Shown: positions 33,384 through 42,206, numbered from the stretch's first letter. The stretch: DNA of 64,000 nucleotides from Amycolatopsis anabasis (GCF_009765355.1 NZ_VTHK01000022.1:1-64000), one strand, 5' to 3'. Numbers and translations: made by a program. The notes: generated by a model from the sequence alone, not told the origin.

Positions 33384-34607
33384 CTAGTTCTTGGCGCCGG
33401 TCTTCCAGTCGTCCCAGGACATCTGCCATACGCTCCAGCCGTCGGTCGGCTCCAGGTTCTTGCCGCCGCTGTTCTGCACGGTGATGATGTCGCCCTTCTT
33501 GGAGGTGTCCATCAGCCACTTGGCGTTCTCGGTGGACAGGTTGACGCAGCCGTGGCTCACGTTCCGCTTGCCCTGCGAGCCGACCGACCAGGGCGCGGAG
33601 TGGTAGAAGATGCCGCTGTTGGACATCCGCACGGCGTACTTCACGAAGGTGCGGTAACCGCCGGGGGTGTCCGCGGGCACGCCGTAGGTCCCGGAGTCCA
33701 TTGTGTACCCCACGTGCTCGCTCATCACGGTGTACGAACCGTTCGGGGTGTTGTGCCCGCGCTTGCCCATCGAGATGGGCATGGTCTTCACGTCCTGGTC
33801 GTTGATCAGCACCTTCATCTGGAAGTTGCCGCCGTCGGCGATGGCCACCAGCTTGTCGCCGATGGTGATGTTCGCCGGTTTGTCCTCCCGGCCGAAGGTG
33901 CCGCCGCCGAGGTCCTTGCCGTAGATCGCCGCGTTCACCTTCACCTTGGTGCCCGGCTTCCAGTACTCCTTGGGCCGCCAGATCACCGAGTTGTCGCCGA
34001 ACCAGCGGAACGCGCCCTCGGTCGCCGGTTCGCTGACCACCTTCAGCGCCCGCTCCGCGGCGGCCTTGTCCGGGACCTTGCCGGTGAAGGTGAAGATCAG
34101 CGGCATGCCGACGCCGACCGTCTCCCCCTCGTTGGCGTTGATCGAGACGCCGATCTCCCGTTTGGGCTTGCCGATCGTGGTGAACGTGGAGGTCGCGGTG
34201 ACCGGCTTGCCGTCGGTGCCGGTCGCGGTCGCGTTGACCGTGTAGCTCTTGCCGTAGCCGAGGGGCTCGGTGGATTCCCAGCCGGTGCCGTCCGGCTTCG
34301 GCGCGCCCTGGACCTGCTTGCCGTCGGCGCCGGTGAGCTTGACCTCGGTGACCTTGCCGTCCGCCACCGCGACCGAAACCGGCTCGCCCGGCGCGACGTT
34401 CGCGGCGCCCCCGGCCGGGGTGAGCTTGAGCGAGGCGGGCTTCGGCGGCTCGCTGCTGGCCTGCGGCCCACCGCCCTGACCGCCCGTGGACGGTTCGCCG
34501 TTCGACGAGGTACACCCCGCCACGACCAGCCCGGCGGCCAGCAGCAGCGTGACCATACGTGCGCGCGCCGATTCCGAACGTAGACCCACTCCGCCCCGAC
34601 CTCGCAT
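33384..34607 (-). CDS. L,D-transpeptidase lipoprotein
   Basis: A 407-residue envelope enzyme with lipobox LVVAGC (Cys32). Two Ig-like domains (about 60-260) precede a YkuD catalytic domain with the SHGCVNLS active-site motif (Cys nucleophile, His). This is the layout of mycobacterial LdtMt2-type enzymes that make 3-3 cross-links in peptidoglycan and can bypass beta-lactams. ATG 34607 was taken; an internal ATG 17 codons later also leaves the lipobox intact. The stop codon abuts the MHS transporter stop, convergent. Confidence 0.92.
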   Translation of the reverse strand: MRGRGGVGLRSESARARMVTLLLAAGLVVAGCTSSNGEPSTGGQGGGPQASSEPPKPASLKLTPAGGAANVAPGEPVSVAVADGKVTEVKLTGADGKQVQGAPKPDGTGWESTEPLGYGKSYTVNATATGTDGKPVTATSTFTTIGKPKREIGVSINANEGETVGVGMPLIFTFTGKVPDKAAAERALKVVSEPATEGAFRWFGDNSVIWRPKEYWKPGTKVKVNAAIYGKDLGGGTFGREDKPANITIGDKLVAIADGGNFQMKVLINDQDVKTMPISMGKRGHNTPNGSYTVMSEHVGYTMDSGTYGVPADTPGGYRTFVKYAVRMSNSGIFYHSAPWSVGSQGKRNVSHGCVNLSTENAKWLMDTSKKGDIITVQNSGGKNLEPTDGWSVWQMSWDDWKTGAKN

Positions 34608-34794
34608 GAATGACCGTCCGTTTCGTGTCGAGAGTGCCCCAAGTGTCCGCCTGTAGTGTGCCTCACGCCCCCCAACCGGGTGTGCGGGACTCGGCAATTC
34701 GGCCGAGCCACCCCTCGAGGGGGCCCCGCGCGAGGGTCCCGGACCCCCGTGCTAATGTTTTCTCATCGCCGAGGGAAACCGACGCGGTAAGCCT

Positions 34795-34867
34795 GCGCCA
34801 TTAGCTCAATTGGCAGAGCAGCTGGCTCTTAACCAGCGGGTTCGGGGTTCGAGTCCCTGATGGCGCA
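34795..34867 (+). tRNA. tRNA-Lys (CTT)
   Basis: Acceptor GCGCCAT/ATGGCGC, anticodon stem GCTGG/CCAGC with loop CTCTTAA (anticodon CTT) and T-loop GTTCGAGTC. The 3' end borders a degenerate integrase gene, so this tRNA is the likely attachment site of the following island. Confidence 0.95.
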
Positions 34868-34875
34868 CCCTCGCT

Positions 34876-34911
34876 CCCCAGGTTGTCGGCTTCGATGACC
34901 TGGGGTTTTGT
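34876..34911 (+). terminator. terminator of tRNA-Lys
   Basis: CCCCAGGT/ACCTGGGG stem (34876-34883 with 34898-34905) followed by TTTTGTGTTTT, starting 9 bp after the tRNA. Confidence 0.75.
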
Positions 34912-34989
34912 GTTTTCCGGAACATTTTCTTCCGCAGTGGATTGTCCATTGTGGTCGGTGGGAGCCCGAGACTGCCGGCGGACTGCAGA

Positions 34990-35862
34990 GACCGTCGCGG
35001 GAGGCTCGCGGCGAGCTTCCGTGCCGCCTCAGCGGCGACTTCCTGGAGCACGTTGGTGTAGAGGTCCATGGTGACCGTGATCGGCGGCAGCCCCGCGAGG
35101 CGGATGAGTTCGGTGAACTCGTCGCTGACGTCCGCGGGGTGCAGCGGGCTGCCATCCGGCATGGTGAACAGTTGGGTCGATCTCGACCCAGGCGTCTCCG
35201 AGTTGTCGTTTGGCCGCGTCCTGACAGGCGATGTGCCGACGCAGCAGCGTCCAGGTGAGTGTCGGAGCGTCGCTGCCCACACCCCTCGCCCCGTCGCACC
35301 CCTGTGTGAGCGATCAGGTGGAACCGGTCAGCTCCGGGGACCAGCCTTCGGCTTCGGCCAAATCACCGGCGGCAACTCGACCAGCTTCGCGACATTCACC
35401 GTCAGCAGCCCCTGCTTCACCGCTAGGCTGAGAATCGCGCGCAAAGTTTCCCGGATCCGGTTGAGCGAGGTCGCCCCGACCGGCCGCTGCCACTTCACCG
35501 CCTCAACCTTCCGCGGGTCACCGGACGCGCGGTACTCGGCGATCCGCTCCGGCGCGGACGAGACGACGCACGTCCTCGATCTCGGGCAGCGGCTGCTTGG
35601 CCGAGCTCACTCTCGCGAGCAAGTCTCCTTGCGCAGCGTCTCGTCGTCACCGTCCTCGGCGATCCCGAGCAAGTCCCGGACCCGGGCCAGCCCGGTCTGC
35701 GCGTCCGTGGCGCTCTCGTAGCCACCACGGCGACGAGGGCGGCGGGCCGGTGCTGTCCGCGGGCAATTCCACCCGGTTCTTCAACCGCGGACACGAGTTC
35801 CCGAGGTAGTTCTTGTTCTCGTCCCGGCATGAACAGCGCCGATACACCGAACCACTGGCCAT
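34990..35862 (-). pseudogene. tyrosine integrase, multiply frameshifted and internally deleted
   Basis: The start is well preserved (GGAGG, then MASGSVYRRCSCRDENKNYL), but homologous pieces then alternate between frames. They include ESATDAQTGLARVRDLLGIA, SSAKQPLPEIEDVRR, AEYRASGDPRKVEAVKWQRP, SLNRIRETLRAILSLAVKQG, LFTMPDGSPLHPADVSDEF and finally MDLYTNVLQEVAAEAARKLA. The HxxR box and its surroundings between LAGLPPI and TVTMDLYTNVL are gone. The Tyr is left without its Arg/His partners, so recombination is impossible. The last open frame runs on into the tRNA gene, as integrases at tRNA sites often do. It is the relic that placed the island here. Confidence 0.8.
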
Positions 35863-36198
35863 CGAGAGATACCTCCTCTGTCGTCGCCGACTACCCACCA
35901 AGGCGATCTCGGGCCCGAGATCCTCGCGCTGACCACCCCTCTCGGGGAAGCCCGCGACTGAGAAGCACTGGAACGAAGGATCGATCCCCAACACCCGCGA
36001 CAACCCCACCGTCGGCACCCGATAGGCCCCACCGACGCGCAGGACGGGGCAAGGCAAAGAGCCACTGCGTGTCAGGGCGTACGCCGCGGTCCTCCGGATC
36101 CCGAGCGCCCGCGCCGCCGTCATCAGATCCACCACCGCGGGCAGGTTCGCGGCCTCGGCCAAAGTCAGCGTCGCGGGACCCGCAGGCCCGATTGTCAT
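35863..36198 (-). CDS. excisionase-like helix-turn-helix protein, stop codon lost
   Basis: A typical small Xis/HTH-17 protein (AVVDLMTAARALGIRRTAAY, then ALTRSGSLPCPVLRVGGAYRV) would end near RVLGID after about 74 residues. Here no stop follows and the frame reads straight through into the integrase start, adding about 38 foreign residues. The ATG overlaps the stop of the DNA-methylase fragment. In intact elements this protein controls excision together with Int; with Int dead it is probably relic. Confidence 0.6.
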
Positions 36199-36383
36199 GA
36201 CAATCTCGCCTCGCCGAGACGGCGCAGAGCCTGCTCGTGGCAGGCCGGATCGAGGTCGATCCCGATGAACGAGCATCCATGCTCACGCGCGGCAAGCCCA
36301 GTGGTGCCGCTACCGGAGAACGGGTCCAGCACCACACCACCCCGGGAACAGCCCAGCCGGACACAGCGGCGTGCGATCTCGAC
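36195..36383 (-). pseudogene. C-terminal fragment of a site-specific DNA methyltransferase
   Basis: The last 62 codons encode VEIARRCVRLGC, then GGVVLDPFSGSGTTGLAARE and FIGIDLDPACHEQALRRLGE. This is the SAM-binding motif I region that ends beta-class N4/N6 DNA methylases. The catalytic (D/S)PPY half is missing and the sequence upstream does not match. It overlaps the excisionase-like start by 4 bp. Confidence 0.65.
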
Positions 36384-36589
36384 CGTACCGACTGCTCGGT
36401 GTCCTGTTCGGACTCGATCCGCCGCGACCGCCGTTTCGATGTGCTGACGGCCAACAAGGCAGCCATGGTGCTTTCCCCCGATGTACCACCCCGGCGACAA
36501 CCTGGTTCGCGACGTATTCCCGCCGGAAATCACTCCGGCGTGCCGGGCCGAAAACACCGCTCACGGCACAGTCCCCCGAGCGGTGACCG

Positions 36590-37951
36590 TCAGGGGGAGT
36601 ATCCGCGGTGGACGCAAACGATCTGGGCTCGGGTACCACCATCTTCCAGGTGATATTTGTCGAATGTCAGGGCTGGTGAGACGGAACTGGAGTGGTTCGG
36701 CAACTGTTGCGGTGCGTTCCATTGGTAACTCGGGCTTGAGTGGTCGGTGAAGTCCCGCACGTGGGCTGTGACCAGAGACAGGTTGTTCTCGCCGGTGTGG
36801 GTCACACACGCGAAGTTCGCGCCGTCGTTGTCGCAGTGGGCGATGGCGGGACCTCGGTTCGATGTCGCGCCCGGGATTTCCTGCGGGGGATGCCAGGCGT
36901 CTTCTGAAGGTTTCTTGGTTGTGTATCTCACCTTGTCGTGGTCTTGCCAGGCGCAGACGAGCGCACCGTTGTTGACCACGGTGAGGGATGGGGAGTGCTG
37001 AGAGATCGCGCTGTGGTGGATTTCCCGTGGCGTGGTCCATTTCCAGTGCGGCGCGTTCAGATCCATCTCCATCCACATGATTGGGTGGTGATCGTGGATG
37101 GGTTGCCCGGTGTTGGTGTAGACGCATACCAGTGTGTCGCCTGCCACGCCCAGGGCGGGGCGGAACAGGCTGACCGAGTTCCCGGTTTCGCGGGCGGTAT
37201 CCCATGTGCCGACCAGGCCATCGCCGGAGCGTCTGGTCCAGTAGAGCGGATGGGATGCGACTTTCCTGCCGTAGATGGCGAACAAGCCATGCTTGGGGTG
37301 CCAGGCCATGCCCGGCCCGGCAGGTGAGCAGTGTTCCTCGGGCAGTTTCTCGTCCGTGGACCATTCGCCGTTTTTGTAGACGGTCAGATACAGGTGTTCG
37401 TCGTTGTGGTCGCCGCGGTGCAGGCACAGGAAGGTGTTGTTGTCCGTGACCGACAGGGCGGGCGCGGCGACGCTGTGGTGGCTGGGGAACCGCATGTCCT
37501 CGCTCCAGCCTTTGCCTTGTTCCCAGACGGTCCACCACAGGGACGTGTCCCGATCAGGTGCTTCGGGAGGCGTTTCCCGTCCCTCGCCGTCGTTCCACAC
37601 GGTGGGGACCAGGGCACCGGGCACCAGCCACGGCGAGGTGAACAATATCCCGGTCCCCTTGTCAATAGCTTTGACCCACAATATCCGGGTTGCGATGAAT
37701 AGCTGGACGATGCCGCTGGTCCGCGGATGACTCTTGAGTGCCTTTTTCAGAATCGGCTTCAGTTCGCCGATGTTGTCCAGCAGAAACGTGACGGCATGCC
37801 TGTTGAGCCAGATGTGGAACCCCCACCATCTGGGGTCAAACCAGACTTTGGCTTCTCCTGCGGCAGCCTCACTGGGTTCCGCGTCGGGACACGCCACACC
37901 GGCGGACAACAATTCGTCCGCCGACAGGGAGACGTCACTGTCGATCGTCAT
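36590..37951 (-). CDS. beta-propeller (sialidase/lectin-like) protein, unknown function
   Basis: A 453-residue protein with no signal peptide. The first 130 residues have an acidic start (MTIDSDVSLSADELLSAGV) and a helical part (RWWGFHIWLNRHAVTFLLDN). The rest is made of six or seven repeats of about 45-50 residues pairing Ser-Pro-Ala-Leu or Arg-Pro-Ala strands with W/Y-rich strands (HHSVAAPALSVTDNNTFLCL, SLFRPALGVAGDTLVCVY, SPSLTVVNNGALVCAW), as in bacterial propeller lectins. GGAG precedes ATG 37951. Base composition is lower in G+C than the core genes, consistent with transfer. No partner is evident. Confidence 0.65.
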   Translation of the reverse strand: MTIDSDVSLSADELLSAGVACPDAEPSEAAAGEAKVWFDPRWWGFHIWLNRHAVTFLLDNIGELKPILKKALKSHPRTSGIVQLFIATRILWVKAIDKGTGILFTSPWLVPGALVPTVWNDGEGRETPPEAPDRDTSLWWTVWEQGKGWSEDMRFPSHHSVAAPALSVTDNNTFLCLHRGDHNDEHLYLTVYKNGEWSTDEKLPEEHCSPAGPGMAWHPKHGLFAIYGRKVASHPLYWTRRSGDGLVGTWDTARETGNSVSLFRPALGVAGDTLVCVYTNTGQPIHDHHPIMWMEMDLNAPHWKWTTPREIHHSAISQHSPSLTVVNNGALVCAWQDHDKVRYTTKKPSEDAWHPPQEIPGATSNRGPAIAHCDNDGANFACVTHTGENNLSLVTAHVRDFTDHSSPSYQWNAPQQLPNHSSSVSPALTFDKYHLEDGGTRAQIVCVHRGYSP

Positions 37952-38124
37952 GGGATTTCTCCGTTCCATGCGTGACGTGGCTTGTCCAGGCAGAACGTGA
38001 GCCGTCCTGGCTTCTGCTTCACGAGGGTAGGGAAACGGGACACGGTCTAGGCAGGACTTCATTCCGATGAGGGAGCGCGACACGCCCCTTCCTCGCGTGG
38101 GGATCACCCACACAGATGTGGCGT

Positions 38125-38164
38125 CGTTCCGGAAGGGAGGAAACGATGCCTCCCTTCCGGAACG
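38125..38164 (-). terminator. 16-bp perfect hairpin
   Basis: Arms 38125-38140 and 38149-38164 are exact complements with an 8-nt loop. It lies downstream of the minus-strand small secreted protein gene and upstream of the propeller gene, separating the two transcripts. Confidence 0.65.
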
Positions 38165-38341
38165 AGTTCAGTCCGTGTACTGGTCTTCCGGCAGAGCTAG
38201 CGGCGAGGACGCGGTGGCTGCTGTGAGAGCAACCTCGTGCTGGCGTCCTTGTGCTGAGGTGCCGGGAGAGCAGTGGGATCCGTGCCCCCGGTTCGAGGGC
38301 GTCCGGCGCCGGTCGCGATCAGAAGGTCAGGTTCTGGTCGT

Positions 38342-38749
38342 TCACGACTTGCACGTGCGGTACTGGAACTTGAAGCCCGGCGGCGACCCGTGGCTGGACG
38401 CCCGAAGGCACTCGTTGCTCTCCGGCGGGTTCGCCAGTACCGCGGCCGCTTTGTAGATCGTGTCGCAGGCGAACTTGGCCAGAACTCCGAAGTGTTTCTT
38501 GAGGAACTTGCACACGTGATCCTTGCTGAGCTTATACGCCGCATGTGCTTGCTCAGTCTGTGCGTGGGTCAAGTAGTATTCCCACGCCAGCGCGATCCGG
38601 GCGGAATCGTCCTGGGACAACACAGTCGCCGGGTTGGCCGGTGTCGCCGACGTTGGGGCAGCCGTGGCGATTCCACTGGTGCTTAGCATGAGAACAGCCG
38701 CGACCGCAGTGGCGATCACACCGCGGCGGATTGTGGTGAAACTCGACAT
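38342..38749 (-). CDS. small secreted protein, unknown function
   Basis: A 135-residue protein with a clear signal peptide (TTIRRGVIATAVAAVLMLST, cleavage near ATA|APT). The mature part is helical (DDSARIALAWEYYLTHAQTE, HVCKFLKKHFGVLAKFACDT) with four Cys. No family was recognised. ATG 38749 has GGAAAGG 9 nt upstream; a TTG three codons earlier is less likely. Confidence 0.65.
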   Translation of the reverse strand: MSSFTTIRRGVIATAVAAVLMLSTSGIATAAPTSATPANPATVLSQDDSARIALAWEYYLTHAQTEQAHAAYKLSKDHVCKFLKKHFGVLAKFACDTIYKAAAVLANPPESNECLRASSHGSPPGFKFQYRTCKS

Positions 38750-39175
38750 CGGTGGCAACCTTTCCGTTTTTCAGGGCGGTAGCCGGACGGCTACCAAGGA
38801 CAGCGTTAGCCGTCAGGGCACCATCTCGCACCGTTCGCGAAGCTATTCCCCCCGCGTGAGCGACACCAATCACTCTCTTGACCACGCTTGATCCTCTGGG
38901 ACCGACAAAGAGAGGACGATCAACTGGTTGCCGCGGACGCGCAGGAACGTCCGTGACCATGAACGCCTCATGCAGAACAGCGAATCGGTCCTGAATATCG
39001 CGGCCATCACGCTGATGACCCGGCGCTTGACGCGGCGCCGCGGTGTTCCCCAGCCGGCGGTGGCCTGAACACAGAGGAGGAACCCATGCCCCAGCCCGCA
39101 CACCGGACGACCGCATCACCGCACTGGAAGTACGGCTCGCCGCACTCGAACACGACCACGCCGCCCTGGCTCAGA
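38750..39175. other. no gene recognised
   Basis: About 430 bp with no convincing coding or RNA gene. A short plus-strand frame near 39110-39170 has coiled-coil character (RITALEVRLAALEHDHAAL) and could be a transposase scrap, but this is weak. Confidence 0.4.
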
Positions 39176-39265
39176 TGCCTCACGCGAGGCAGGCAGGGCT
39201 TCGAGTTTCTCGGCTTCCACCACCGGAAGGTGGCGGTGCGAAGCCCAAACGCAGCCAACCGTCGC
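39176..39265 (+). pseudogene. fragment of a group II intron reverse transcriptase/maturase
   Basis: About 30 codons read LTRGRQGFEFLGFHHRKVAV, closely resembling the GFDFLGFHHRRV segment near the end of LtrA-type proteins. Nothing else of the reverse transcriptase or intron is visible nearby. Confidence 0.5.
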
Positions 39266-39284
39266 ACCAAAAGGGATGTATTGC

Positions 39285-40134
39285 CTATCGGATCGGTTGA
39301 CGGGCTTCTGCGGCTTGGATGGTCTGCGCCAGCAACACAGCGATGGTCATCGGCCCCACGCCACCCGGCACCGGCGTGATGAGGCTCGCTCGTTCCCGAG
39401 CGGCGTCGTATTCGACGTCGCCGACGTTGCCGGGGTTGTAGCCGGCGTCGAGCACGACAGCGCCGGGCTTTATCCACTCACCTCGTACCAGCTCCGGGCG
39501 CCCCACCGCAGCGACCACGACGTCCGCCTCACCCACGATGTCGCCGAGGTCGGTCGTCCTGGAATGGCAGTACGTGACCGTCGCGTCCCGGGCGAGCAGA
39601 AGCATGCCGACCGGTTTCCCCAGGATCGGGCTACGCCCGATCACCACAGCTCGGCGCCCCGCGAGCGGAACGTCATAGAAATCCAGCAGGCGAAGGATCC
39701 CGCCCGGGGTGCACGCGTGGAAGCCGTGCTCGCCGAAGGCCATGCCCGCGAAACTGTGCATGGTCACCCCGTCAACGTCCTTTTCCGGCGCGATTGCCTC
39801 AAACGCGGCCCGCTCGTCGACATGGTTGGGGTAGGGAATGCTGGAGCAGGATGCCGTCCACCGACGGATCGGCGGAGAGCATGCGGACTCGGCTGGCAAT
39901 CTCGTCCGAGGTTGTGTTCGCGGGCAGGTCGACGCGGCGGGACTCGATACCGACGCGAACACACCGAGCGCGCTTCATCCTGACGTACGTGTGCGAGGCA
40001 GGGTCGTCGCCGACCAAGACGGTCGCCAGCACCGGCTGGCGGCCCGTCCGCAGCGCGAAATCTCCAGCGCGCCGGGCTGTCTCGGCCAGCAACGTCGTGG
40101 CGACGGACGTGCCGTCCATGATCTGCGCGGGCAT
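39285..40134 (-). pseudogene. folD: folD-like methylenetetrahydrofolate dehydrogenase/cyclohydrolase with a +1 frameshift
   Basis: The N-terminal half (ATVLVGDDPASHTYVRMKRA, then DPSVDGILLQHSLP) and C-terminal half (NHVDERAAFEAIAPEKDVDG, VVIGRSPILGKPVGMLLLA, GGVGPMTIAVLLAQT) together cover a complete FolD of normal length. They lie in different frames. Removing one base from the four-G run at 39828-39831 (plus strand) joins them as LLQHSLPNHVDERAAF. All other FolD motifs are intact, so the shift is recent or a sequencing error. FolD makes 10-formyl-THF precursors; a second copy must exist elsewhere if this one is dead. Confidence 0.75.
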
Positions 40135-40668
40135 CCGTGCTCCTCACCCGTGTTGAATGAGGGACACCCAGGCGGACGATGTCTTCTCGACGTGCACTCC
40201 CCGGTGGTCGCCCACCCGACGCCAGTCGTGCGAAACCCATGCTACCGGCACGCCCGCTCATGCCCGCTCGCCGGAATCAGCCGACGATGGCTCTCCCGTT
40301 AGGACGGCCCCGCATCCCGGCCACCGCGGTCACAACCCACGAAAATCCGCGGTCGGTTCACATCGTCACAATCACACCCCCGCACCCCCGTGACGGCGAT
40401 TCCACATGCTCAAGGCCCGCGCTCAGGCCTGCTCGAAGCCAACCTCGCCCACCCCGCCCCCGGTGCGGTTGACCACTTCGGTGAGCACGTCTACGCCGAC
40501 GGGGTCTATCCCGTGATCGGTGTTTCCGGCGTTGTTGATCAGTAGGTTTCGGCGCTCGGCGCGGCGGAGATGGGCCGGGTGTGACTGGCGGCCAAGCTCG
40601 CCAGTCGGAGAGATATCCAGTGCGGTGCGAGAGTCGTGGTCGCTGTTCGCCGTCCCGGTGTCGTGGCA
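40135..40668. other. no intact gene recognised
   Basis: About 530 bp between the folD remnant and the P450 gene. One plus-strand stretch near 40430-40545 reads plausibly as protein (GAVDHFGEHVYADGVYPVIG) and ends at TAG, but has no start and I do not recognise it. It is probably another gene fragment. Confidence 0.4.
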
Positions 40669-42042
40669 TCAAGTGATTACTGGTGTGTCGGGTTCGCGGT
40701 TCGCTGCTGCCGTTGGGACTGGACGAGTTCGGCACGTGGTGGTGCGGGGTTCGAGGCGGAAGTGGAGGTTGCGGGGTCGGTAGGGGACGCCGAAGTGGGG
40801 GGTGACGCGGTGGGGATCGATGAGGTGGAGGTGATAGCTGGTGGCGATGCGGGCGGCGGTGAGGGTGAGGATGATGGCGCCGAGGTGGGCGCCGAAGCAG
40901 ACGCGGGGGCCGGCGCCGAAGGGGAGGTAGGCGTGCGGGGTGTGGGGTGGTTGGGGTCGCAGCCAGCGTTGCGGGTGGAAGTCGTGGGGATTGGTCCACC
41001 AGCGGGAGTCGCGGTGGACGTGGTAGGGGCTGAACGCGATGGTGTGTCCGGCGGGGATGTGGTGGCCGTCGAGGGTGATGGCGGTGGTGAGTTGCCGGTA
41101 CATGAGCCAGGTGGGTGGGTGCATCCGCAGCACTTCCTGCGTGCAGGCGTGGGTGCGGGGTAGGGCGGTAGCGAGGTCGCCGCCGCGGGCGAGCGTGTCG
41201 ACGGCGGTGGGAAGGCCGGTGGTGGTGGCTTCGGTGCGAAGGTGGGCGAGTTCGTGGGGGCGTTGGCCGAGTTCGTAGAGCAGCCAGGCCAGGGCCGTTC
41301 CGGGAACGACGGCGGAGGCGAGCAGGGTGGTGGCCAGGGCTCGTTCGGACACCGCGCGGGTCGCGGGGCAGTGGGGGTCGAGGACTTCGTCGGCGACGGT
41401 GTGCGGGCATCCGGGCGGGGGTGGTGTGTGGTCGGCGGCGAACTGGTCCAGGTGCTGGCGGGCATGGGCGCGGGTGGTGTAGGCGCGGCGTCGGCGGCGG
41501 CTGGGCAGCCAGCGGGGCAGGCGTCGGCTCAGGCCGATGACGTCGATGATCGCGCTGGACGCGGCGACCACCGCCGGCCCCAGGCCCGGGGATGGTGTGC
41601 GCACACAGGCGGGCAGGGCGGCGTGCGTGCACACGGTAGGCAACACGCCGGCGTCGACATCACGTCCGGCCAGCGCGTGGAGTTGCTGATCGAGAGCACG
41701 GTCGACCGCGGGCAGGTGGGGGGCCAGGGCGCGGGGTTTGAGTGCCCGCCAAGCCAGGGCGCGGGCCTGGATCCACTGCTCGGTGTGTTCCCGGGTGGGC
41801 GCCCGGTGGTTTTCCAGCACGTCCGGATCGGGAAACGAGTCACGGTTGGTGCGGGCCAGGATCGTGTGAATGTGCTCGGGATGGAGCGTGATCACCACAT
41901 GGGGGCTGTAACGGAAAACATCCCCATAGCGTTGCTGACACTCGCGCAGAAAACCGACAGGGTCGGTTTCGAAACGCACCGCGTTCCCCACCAGGACCCC
42001 GCCCCGGGGCCCGGGAATGGTCGACTTCGAAGGTTCAGCCAC
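40669..42042 (-). CDS. cytochrome P450, probable peptide-crosslinking enzyme of a RiPP locus
   Basis: A 457-residue soluble bacterial P450. The heme-thiolate motif is FGAGPRVCFG (Cys near residue 380) and the ExxR motif is EVLR. The K'-helix region is HPQRWL. The I-helix position normally holding Ala-Gly-x-Asp/Glu-Thr reads VVPGTALAWL, with no acidic residue, an oddity shared with some P450s doing unusual couplings. GTG 42042 has AAGGGAGGA 6 nt upstream; a GTG overlapping the precursor stop is the alternative. It lies 71 bp after a 30-residue precursor with an aromatic C-terminus. In tryptorubin biosynthesis one P450 installs the C-C and C-N crosslinks on such a peptide. Confidence 0.85.
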   Translation of the reverse strand: MAEPSKSTIPGPRGGVLVGNAVRFETDPVGFLRECQQRYGDVFRYSPHVVITLHPEHIHTILARTNRDSFPDPDVLENHRAPTREHTEQWIQARALAWRALKPRALAPHLPAVDRALDQQLHALAGRDVDAGVLPTVCTHAALPACVRTPSPGLGPAVVAASSAIIDVIGLSRRLPRWLPSRRRRRAYTTRAHARQHLDQFAADHTPPPPGCPHTVADEVLDPHCPATRAVSERALATTLLASAVVPGTALAWLLYELGQRPHELAHLRTEATTTGLPTAVDTLARGGDLATALPRTHACTQEVLRMHPPTWLMYRQLTTAITLDGHHIPAGHTIAFSPYHVHRDSRWWTNPHDFHPQRWLRPQPPHTPHAYLPFGAGPRVCFGAHLGAIILTLTAARIATSYHLHLIDPHRVTPHFGVPYRPRNLHFRLEPRTTTCRTRPVPTAAANREPDTPVIT

Positions 42043-42066
42043 GCGGATTCCTCCCTTGCCGAGCAC

Positions 42067-42107
42067 GGCGGGTGGGACCTGGAGTACGCCGCCAGTTCCC
42101 ACCCGCC
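42067..42107 (-). promoter_or_regulatory. hairpin between precursor gene and P450
   Basis: An 11-bp perfect stem (42067-42077 with 42097-42107) is extended by CTGG/CCAG after one mismatch, leaving a 9-nt loop. It starts 7 bp after the precursor stop. Such hairpins in RiPP operons often act as partial terminators or 3' stabilisers that let the precursor be made in excess over the enzyme. Confidence 0.6.
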
Positions 42108-42113
42108 ATTTGC

Positions 42114-42206
42114 TCACCAGTACCAGACGGGGATGTAGACGCCGGGGGCCTGGTTACGGTCGAGGCGCAGCAGGCGCCTGGTCGCTGCCTTGATGGTCTT
42201 CGCCAT
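42114..42206 (-). CDS. atropopeptide-like RiPP precursor peptide
   Basis: A 30-codon gene. The basic leader MAKTIKAATRRLLRLDRNQ is followed by APGVYIPVWYW at the very C-terminus. AAAGGAG lies 6 nt upstream of the ATG, an excellent ribosome site. A P450 gene follows at once. Tryptorubin A is known to arise from a C-terminal AWYIWY hexapeptide of a short precursor by a single P450. Here the aligned core is probably IPVWYW (residues 25-30), perhaps with Y24. The three aromatic residues W28, Y29 and W30 are at the end, and Pro26 replaces one of the residues used in tryptorubin. The class assignment rests on peptide form and gene context. Confidence 0.75.
   Translation of the reverse strand: MAKTIKAATRRLLRLDRNQAPGVYIPVWYW

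Noticed and set aside
38342..38749. The small secreted protein as a bacteriocin
   Set aside because: It has a signal peptide and helices, but there is no modification, export or immunity gene beside it.
40358..41632. A Pro/Arg/His-rich 424-residue minus-strand frame
   Set aside because: It is an out-of-frame reading of the P450 gene, which has ExxR and the heme-Cys motif.
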